A stretch of 64,000 nt of DNA from contig CM053158.1 of the NCBI GenBank assembly GCA_028571685.1, positions 57,132,001-57,196,000 of the forward strand, in the 5' to 3' direction. Positions 57,260 to 64,000 of this stretch are shown piece by piece. The notes beneath the pieces are model-generated. The model was given only the letters and a program-made list of their open reading frames with translations, was not told the origin of the DNA and did not search any database. Origin of the DNA: Heterohyrax brucei (lineage: Eukaryota > Chordata > Mammalia > Hyracoidea > Procaviidae). Each line of letters opens with the position of its first letter. Within the stretch, counting starts at the first letter, position 1. The position numbers were made by a program, and so were the translations under genes.

Positions 57260-60095
57260 GTTCAACTGGTTCTAACTGCAAATTAGATCACAACTGAGAA
57301 ATGGAGTGAGAAAATAAACTAAGTCTTATTCCAGGTGCATATTTTAAAATTCATTAAGCACGAGGTTGAGGAAGCCATATGAAATAGTTTGTCGTGCAGG
57401 TCAACATTAGGATGTTTAATATTGCTACAGAGTAATGTTTTATATGTATAGCTTTTATAGAAATGTTATTCTTAAGTTTTATTAGAGGAAATGACCATAT
57501 CAGTTTTACCCCTGGAAGTACAGTTAAAAGGATAAGCAGTAGACCAGCAGGCTCTCTGTTAACGTAGACTGTACCAGTCCAACATGACAAACTGTCATCT
57601 CAATTTTATTCATTAGCCGTTTAGGGGATTGTGAGAAGATAAAGCATACATTAGGAATTCCTTGAAATTAATTCAGTTTCATAAATGCATACCAAGCTCC
57701 TATTCCTTTTAAAACTCTGCCTTAGGTGTGTGCTGGGAGAGGTTACGAGGTGGACAAGTTACAAAAATGACTAAGATTTCATTTCCACCCTCAAGAAGTT
57801 TAAAGATGGGAGACAGAGTCATGTAATATGGTTATTTGACAAGAGTTCTATATGTAGTCTGGTGTTAGAAGCATAATACCAAGAGTGAGAAGTGTGGACG
57901 TAAATGGCCTTTTTTGAAAACCAATCACTTAGAACCTGGCACAGAAGGATCCTTACGCTGGATGAGTTTAAGGGATGATGATGCCTCAAGGGGTGGGTGA
58001 AAAGAAGAATCTGTCAAGGAGCCTTCAACAGCAGTCAGGATTTGACCAGATAAAGACAATGGAATAGATGAATAATCTTGTACAGCTGGAACATTCACAG
58101 CTAGCCATGGAAAAGTTCCTTCACAAGTCCTTTAGATACATGTGAGTTTGTGTCTAAAGTAAGGCCATTATTATGGTAGCCTTGGTGATCTTCAGACTGT
58201 TATTGTCACCCTCAGCACTATCTGAGGCACCCAGGATTCAGAATTTACTAAGACCAAGCACTATCTGTAAGAAGATCTCTGTCTATTGTACTGTGCAGCC
58301 AGTTACCTTCTGCTTATTTATTGAAACAAGTCTAATGAACCAGTAAAATAATGACTAACAACCAGTGCTACCAGATTTGCAGGCCCTCATCTTGCCACAT
58401 TTGCATGATATGTGTCCTCATCTGCCGAGGGTGTAGTTGAATAGGTTTTTAGCCCACCAGGTGGTCTCCTACTGTTAAATCTGGCCCCTGCTAGAGCACC
58501 TTTTTGACAGCTGAAAAATGCTTTGGGGACAAAGGGAACCTGGGTAGACTATCCATCATTCTTTCCCTGCCCTTCTTAAGGTCAGTGACCCTCATACTGC
58601 CCCCAAGGAGAGCAAATGCAGTCTCCAGTGCCCAGGAAAGCCACTGGTTCCTGATTTCTATGTAATTATTATTGGTTTGTGTTTAGTTTGCATTTGAAAG
58701 TTGGACTGACTTTTCTTAGCCAATTGGAAGGGAAATTCAACTGACTGAATTAAGTGCAGGAATATAATTTGACCAGCGATAACACTGCCCTTCAGAAACC
58801 AAGCGTTTGTGCCCATGAACAATAAAGTCTGGATCTTGAGTTGGTGACCTGGTTTCTATTGTTAACTTTCCTGTCAGGGACCTCTCTACTTGAAGTTATT
58901 TTAAAACCTGATTTTACAGCAACAGATTCAGTGTCACATATAAATTGGTGGGCTACTTCTAAGGGAAAATGGTTTTTGCTAAAAAGAGGAGAGCAATAAT
59001 GACATGAAACATAAATCTGCGATTACTCTAGATGACTGAAACTATTAGTAATAATCAGAGTAGTACTCAGAAAAAAATTACCCTCTCCCCCCATGATGTT
59101 TGCCATATAAAACTTTTGTTCAGTTTCATTAAAATGGGGCCAATAAGCAGGAAGAGATACTATTCTGACTTGCATTTTTAATGTTCATTTCATTATTTTT
59201 ATGTATTTTAAAGTAGAAGAGTGATGTTTGCTCAGAGAGATGTCTTTTGTCATCTATTTTAATTAACAGAAATGTTTGGTTATTAAGAAATTGAAAATTT
59301 ATAAATGAGACATTTTGAGGCTGGAGAAGTTTGTTTTCTTAAATGATAAGTAGGCTTTTTGAAATCTTATTTTAATGTTGTTCTTAATTTGGTATCATCC
59401 AAGAGAAGGGATTCAGACAAGTCCATTTCTAAGTTTTGAACAAATGAAGTTTGACATTACTAGCACCCTGAGTAACAGATCAATCTTCCAACCAGTGTTT
59501 TATTTGCTGTCAATTTTTTTTAAAAAAAAACAGTTACCCCAGGTGCTAATAAGACATCAGATTTCATAAGTAGTGAAATAATACTGACTAAGAGATATTG
59601 TCATTTGTTCATTTAGCTCAGGAAAAAATACACTTTAATATGTGAAAGCTTGACAATTCTCTGTGCTTGTCTGACCTTCTGAGGAAAAACTAACATTTTT
59701 TACTGCTCCATTCTTTTATTACTGTTTTTACATAGGAACTCTCTTACATATTTTAAGTAGATTAATTAGTAAATATGTTATGTTCTGTGTTACAGGAAGG
59801 CAAATCTTCCATTGGAACTACTCTCTAAAATACATTAAACTTCTTTGAAGCTGATGGTAACATTTTCAGATCTCAATGTGAGACTAAATTTTTTTTTTAG
59901 CTTACTGGAAAACTCAGTAGCCTTAATGTTAAGTAGCACATGGTGTCCAGTGAAGAGCCAGTTTATTTTCCAAAGGTCTCTGTATTAATTTAAGGAATAA
60001 TTAGCACTCTTCAAATATAAACATGCGACAGTCCACTAATGCAATGAAGATCATATTCCCTGTGCCTAGGATGATGCTAAACAAAAGAATGGAAT
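57260..60095. other. Largely unassigned AT-rich sequence
   Basis: An L2-like piece may lie at 57740-57880 (ATTTCCACCCTCAAGAAGTTTAAAG). Otherwise no gene or family recognised over about 2.8 kb. Confidence 0.45.
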
Positions 60096-60099
60096 ACCA

Positions 60100-60835
60100 A
60101 ATAAAAATAGGAAACTGCTTTCACTGTAATATAGTGATAAAGTAGAGCCATAAGTCAGTTCAGAAGCCATATACCATAGTAATCATGTATGGCATTGAAC
60201 TTCAAGACCATTTAATCAGACGTTGAATGATTATCTGGTTAAAAGAGAGCTATGCATCTCTGGCCAATTGATTTCTGACTCAGTTGGGAAAGAATAATTT
60301 CTTCAATAAATGGCTCTGGAACAGGTTGATCTCCACATGCTGAAGAATGAAGTTGAGCCAATATGTCACACCATATATTAAAATTAGCTTAGAATGAATC
60401 AGTGACCTGAATATAAGAACTAACATCATAAAACTCTTAATCAGTGGATTCTTAGCTATAACACTGAAAGCAAGAGGAGCAACAACAATAAAAAGATACA
60501 TTGGACTTCATCAAAATGAAAAATTTTTGTGCATCGAGGGACTTTATCAACAAAGTGAAGAGAGCATAGAGACTGGGTAAAAATAATCTTGATAAAAATA
60601 ATCTTGAAATAATTTATCTGATAAGGGTTTAACATTGAGACTATGCAAGAAACTTCTACTCAACAGCAAAAAGACAAACGACTCAGTTAAAAATGGGCAA
60701 AAAACACAAATAGACACTTCATCAAAGAAGATAAGCAAATGGCTAATAAGCACATGAAAAGATACTCATGATTATTAGTCATCATACTTCTGAGTTGTGA
60801 ATTTAGACTTATATCAAACCTGTGTGATAAAATAA
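60100..60835 (+). mobile_element. Older LINE-1, ORF2 C-terminal part, sense
   Basis: GTGACCTGAATATAAGAACTAAC, ATTGGACTTCATCAAAATGAAAA, GTTAAAAATGGGCAAAAAAC and CATGAAAAGATACTCATGATTATTAG follow L1 ORF2 closely in order but contain many stops. It continues at 60976 after a SINE. A 16-bp unit (AAAAATAATCTTGAT) is tandemly doubled at about 60579-60610. Confidence 0.85.
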
Positions 60836-60975
60836 AAGTACTCTGTAGGGTTTCCTAGGCTGTAGCATTATGAAAGTAGACTGCCACATCTGTCTTTTGT
60901 GGAGAAGCTGGGTAGGTTCGAACTACCAGCTTTTGGCTTAACAGTGAAGCACTTAATCATGGCACCACCAGTGCT
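60836..60975 (-). mobile_element. AfroSINE, antisense, inserted in L1
   Basis: GTAGGGTTTCCTAGGCTGTAGC, AGAAGCTGGGTAGGTTCGAAC and GGCACCACCAGTGCTCC. ATTAGTCAT sits in both flanks (about 60775 and 60984), consistent with a target-site duplication. Confidence 0.8.
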
Positions 60976-61735
60976 CCTTTCATTAGTCATTAGAAAAATG
61001 CAGATCAAAATCACAGTGAATATCTCCTTATACTCAGTATGATGGCTGTTATCAGGAGAGAAAAAAGAGGGGGAAGAGACAAATATTGGTGAATATAGAG
61101 AAATTGGAACTTACATCTTTTGGGGGTAGGATTGTAAAATGGAAAATAGTTTGGCAGTTCCTCAAAAAGTTAAACACAGAATTACCATATACTCCTGAAA
61201 TTTTATTCCTACATACATACTCAGAAGATTGAAAGCAGGAGTACAAACAGCTGCTTGCACACTAGTGTACTTCGCAGCACTATTCACCGTAGATGAAAGG
61301 TGGAAATAACTCAGGTTAAATGGAAAAACAAAATGTGCTCTCTCCATACAATGGAATATTAGTCTGTCATAAAGACAAATGAAATTTGAATACATGCTAT
61401 GATGTTAGTGAAACTTGAAATGTAGGTACAAAAAGACAAATATTAATATCATTCCACTTCTCTATCCCACTAGCTGAAATATCACAGAGGAGATCTAGAT
61501 GAAATATATAGAACTGACAAATACGTAGAGACTAAAGTTTATTAGGAGCTGAGGTGAAGAAGGAGTGGTAGTTCTGTGTAAGAAGTAGTGAATTTCTATT
61601 TTGGGTGATGTATAACTTTGGAAGTGGTAGCACAATGTGGTACATGTAATTAGTATCACTGAATGGTACACTTAAAAGTGGTTAAAATGGCCAACTATAT
61701 GTTTTGCAATAATTTTTTTAACATAAGAAACCAAT
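60976..61735 (+). mobile_element. Older LINE-1, end of ORF2 and 3' UTR
   Basis: ATTAGAAAAATGCAGATCAAAATCACAGTGA, TACAATGGAATATTAGTCTGTC and CACTTAAAAGTGGTTAAAATGG are typical of an old L1 3' region. Confidence 0.85.
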
Positions 61736-61880
61736 TATTACAATATAATTGCCGAAGTATTAACAACAAAATTTTTATGTAGTTTTTTTAAAAAGCGAGG
61801 AGAGGTGATTACAGGTTGAAAACATTGGGTAGGTATAATGAGCTGAATCTTAAAGCAGGGAAAGTGAAAGGATGGGAGTT

Positions 61881-62038
61881 AAACCAAACCCACTGCCATC
61901 GAGTTAATTCCAACTCATAGCAGCCCTACAGGACAGACTAGAACAGCCCCATAGGATTTCCAGGGAGTGCCTAGTAGATTTAAACTGCCAGCCTGTTGGT
62001 TAACAGCTATAACTCTTAACCACTGTGCCACCTGGGTT
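61881..62038 (-). mobile_element. AfroSINE, antisense
   Basis: AAACCAAACCCACTGCCATCG through GCCACCTGGGTTG. Confidence 0.9.
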
Positions 62039-62249
62039 GAAAAATGGGCTGAATCATGAATGTCCAGGAAAACAATTGTCACTTCTCCATTGACTGTTGT
62101 CCTTAAGCTGTCTTCATTTGGAGTCTCATATCCAGTAACAATGGTAGTGATAAAGGTGCTCAGGGTGCTGTTAGTGGTGATAGCGGTAGTAGTATTAGAA
62201 ATAGCCAACCAAGCCTTGGCCTCTTGCATTTATGATTATTGCACTGTGA

Positions 62250-62408
62250 AAAACCAAACCATCCAGTCAGTTCTGATTCATAGTGCCCCTGTAAGACAAA
62301 GTAGAACTACCTCCATAGAGTTGCTGCCAAGGAGCACCTGGTGCATTCGATTTGCTGACCCTTTGGTTAGCAGCCATGACACTTAACCACTCCACCTCCA
62401 GGGTTTCC
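62250..62408 (-). mobile_element. AfroSINE, antisense
   Basis: AAAACCAAACCATCCAGTCAG through ACCTCCAGGGTTTCC. Confidence 0.88.
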
Positions 62409-62414
62409 GTTATA

Positions 62415-64000
62415 CTTGAAGGCATTGTTGTTGTCTGTCTTACAGCAAAGGAAAGGAAGCTTAGAAGAGGTTCATAACTCATCTAAGACCACAGATTTAA
62501 TGTTCAGTAAAGCTGGAATTTGATCGTAGACAATTTTACGTCATAATCCACATTTTGAAGTGTGTCCCTGTGTTACCTTTATAAGATCAGTAAGCAGCTT
62601 CAGAGAGCAAAAATTCAGACCCAGCCTCTTGACCCTATGTGTGATGAGGGGCAGTGATAACTGGTGGCCATCCAAAGGGTAATGAAGTTAATGAAAGAAT
62701 TCATGTGAACAGAGATAAGGACTTTAAGAAGGTAATCAGGTTTGTGAGAAAAAAAAAAATGATAAATTTGGCTTTTCCGACTCGACGGCACTTGGCTTGG
62801 CTTTTGGCTTTTCCGCTTTGTTCTTCTCATCTCCAATCCCAGTGAACTTGGTTCCCTCACCAGTATGTATTATAGAGATTGGACAGATTTCACAAACATG
62901 TTTAAGTGAATTACGGATGATTCCAGTTGAATGGGACTAATTTACTGATGACAAAGAATTCCTAACACATGCCATTCCTTTTGGGGGGGGGGGCTAAGAC
63001 ATCATTTGCTTTTGTAAATTTCAAGAAGTTCTTGAAAATTTGTAATACTGAAGAAAACAGGGTTATGGTGCCTACCAGTTTCTGCATTTGCATCTGTACC
63101 ATGCATGAGGTCCTTTAGAGATTTCCTGAAGTGAAAAAAAAGAAGTTGTCATGTCATTAGTATTATTATTAGTCCTGGAACTGGCCTGGGCCTGAACAAC
63201 AAAGGTTGCGTTATTTCTTCTGTTCTAGAATCCCAACTATTGAAAGAAATGCCATTATTGTAATAACAGTGTTTCAGAGGCAAAACTCGCTTCAGTAGAG
63301 AATACTTCCGTTCTAAGATGGATTTTGATTTCAGAAATGTTAAACTACCTAAAAACCTTTAAAGTAGAGGAAGTATGAAGCAAATACTACCCTTAGTCTT
63401 TACAAAGTCTTGTCTGTTGATGGCAGAAGTGGGGGTGGAAGATAACTGGATGAAATATTGGTAAAAGAAACGTGATTTGTTATTGGGCTCTAAAATATGG
63501 GGGAGGGACGAGGAAGACAGATTCAAAGGCCAAGCATAGAAAGGGCCGAAATAAAATTAGTGGATCTTAGGAAGAGGGACTCCTAGTCTTGGAACATGGT
63601 TCTCATATCAGCTTTGCCCTCTAACAAACAGAAACTGCTTGAAACCATTCCTTAGAGCATACCCATTAACCATCCATAAATAGAGCAGATTAACCTTGAC
63701 AGCCTCGCCCAAGGAAATCTACCCTCATCATCCTGAAAATCTGTTTCAAGTCACTGGCCACTACTTCACGTTCTGTGATAATTCTAGTAAGGAATTTCAC
63801 TGAAAGCTTTAGTCTGATGTGATGGGTGCCCTTGAGATTTAATGAGTGTTGATCATCCCTCTTGGTTAGGTGAAGAGGCTTATTTAGTGTAAACTCTACA
63901 GGCATGGAGTTACCTACCTGCTTTTTAATAAGATGCACGGGTGGTAACATTACATGATCATCCCCTTGTAGATCTCATCCCAAGTAGGTGGTGAAGTCAC
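62415..64000. other. Unassigned except one orphan SINE tail
   Basis: No gene recognised. A G run lies at 62983-62993. The frame 63690-63950 on the minus strand is open for 86 codons but shows no motif I recognise and no clear splice sites. Confidence 0.45.
62769..62815 (+). repeat. Orphan SINE tail, repeated TTGGCTTTT units
   Basis: GACTCGACGGCACTTGGC followed by TTGGCTTTTGGCTTTTCCGC; the SINE head and body are absent. Confidence 0.7.

Overview
The window is nuclear DNA of a placental mammal, and its repeats point to an afrotherian, most likely the elephant lineage. Three signs support this. About forty copies of a tRNA-headed SINE of the AfroSINE type lie on both strands, recognisable by a GGTGGC.CAGTGG head, a GCTGCTAACC..AAGGTC B-box region and a GAGTCGGAATCGACT..ACGGCA tail. 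BovB/RTE LINE copies share that tail. L1 elements carry a purine-rich 3' UTR of the afrotherian type. Hyrax or sirenian DNA cannot be excluded. Ancient eutherian repeats (MIR, L2, MER5A, MLT1-type LTRs, hAT MERs) lie underneath.

I find no intact protein-coding gene and no convincing spliced exon. Nearly all open frames are chance frames or lie in L1, RTE, mariner, LTR and SINE sequence. The one clear host-gene sequence is a broken, intronless 3' piece of the glucose transporter gene SLC2A8 (18973-19980, + strand), a processed pseudogene. The window is therefore intergenic or deep intronic.

Layout. 1-1590: internally deleted antisense L1 whose 5' UTR holds 94-bp tandem units. 1.8-9.5 kb: SINE-rich, with an antisense L1 3' end, a tRNA-Gly/RTE chimeric SINE, a block of three antisense AfroSINEs and an AfroSINE containing a piece of another. 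9.5-17.4 kb: L1 3' ends, MIRs, and an LTR inside an L1 3' UTR. 18.9-24 kb: SLC2A8 pseudogene, two RTE pol fragments, another LTR. 25-35 kb: older repeats, a long imperfect palindrome (28456-28849), and an L2 split by an RTE derivative. 35-45 kb: SINEs, a palindromic mariner (40241-40791), and a 5'-truncated L1 with a perfect 16-bp target-site duplication (43634-44776). 45-57 kb: GT microsatellite, LTRs including a TATA- and AATAAA-bearing retroviral-type LTR, and a second palindromic mariner (55452-55996). 57-64 kb: mostly unassigned AT-rich sequence, with an old L1 (about 60.1-61.7 kb) split by a SINE.

Nothing here works together as a pathway. The content is a record of retrotransposition: the RTE LINE plausibly supplied the machinery for the SINEs that share its 3' tail, and L1 plausibly made the processed pseudogene. 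I did not find a convincing new biological system. The structures most worth checking are the palindromes and the very short SINE-tail remnants. Boundaries are estimates by eye, usually good to 5-20 bases, and repeat family names are from recognition, not from a search.
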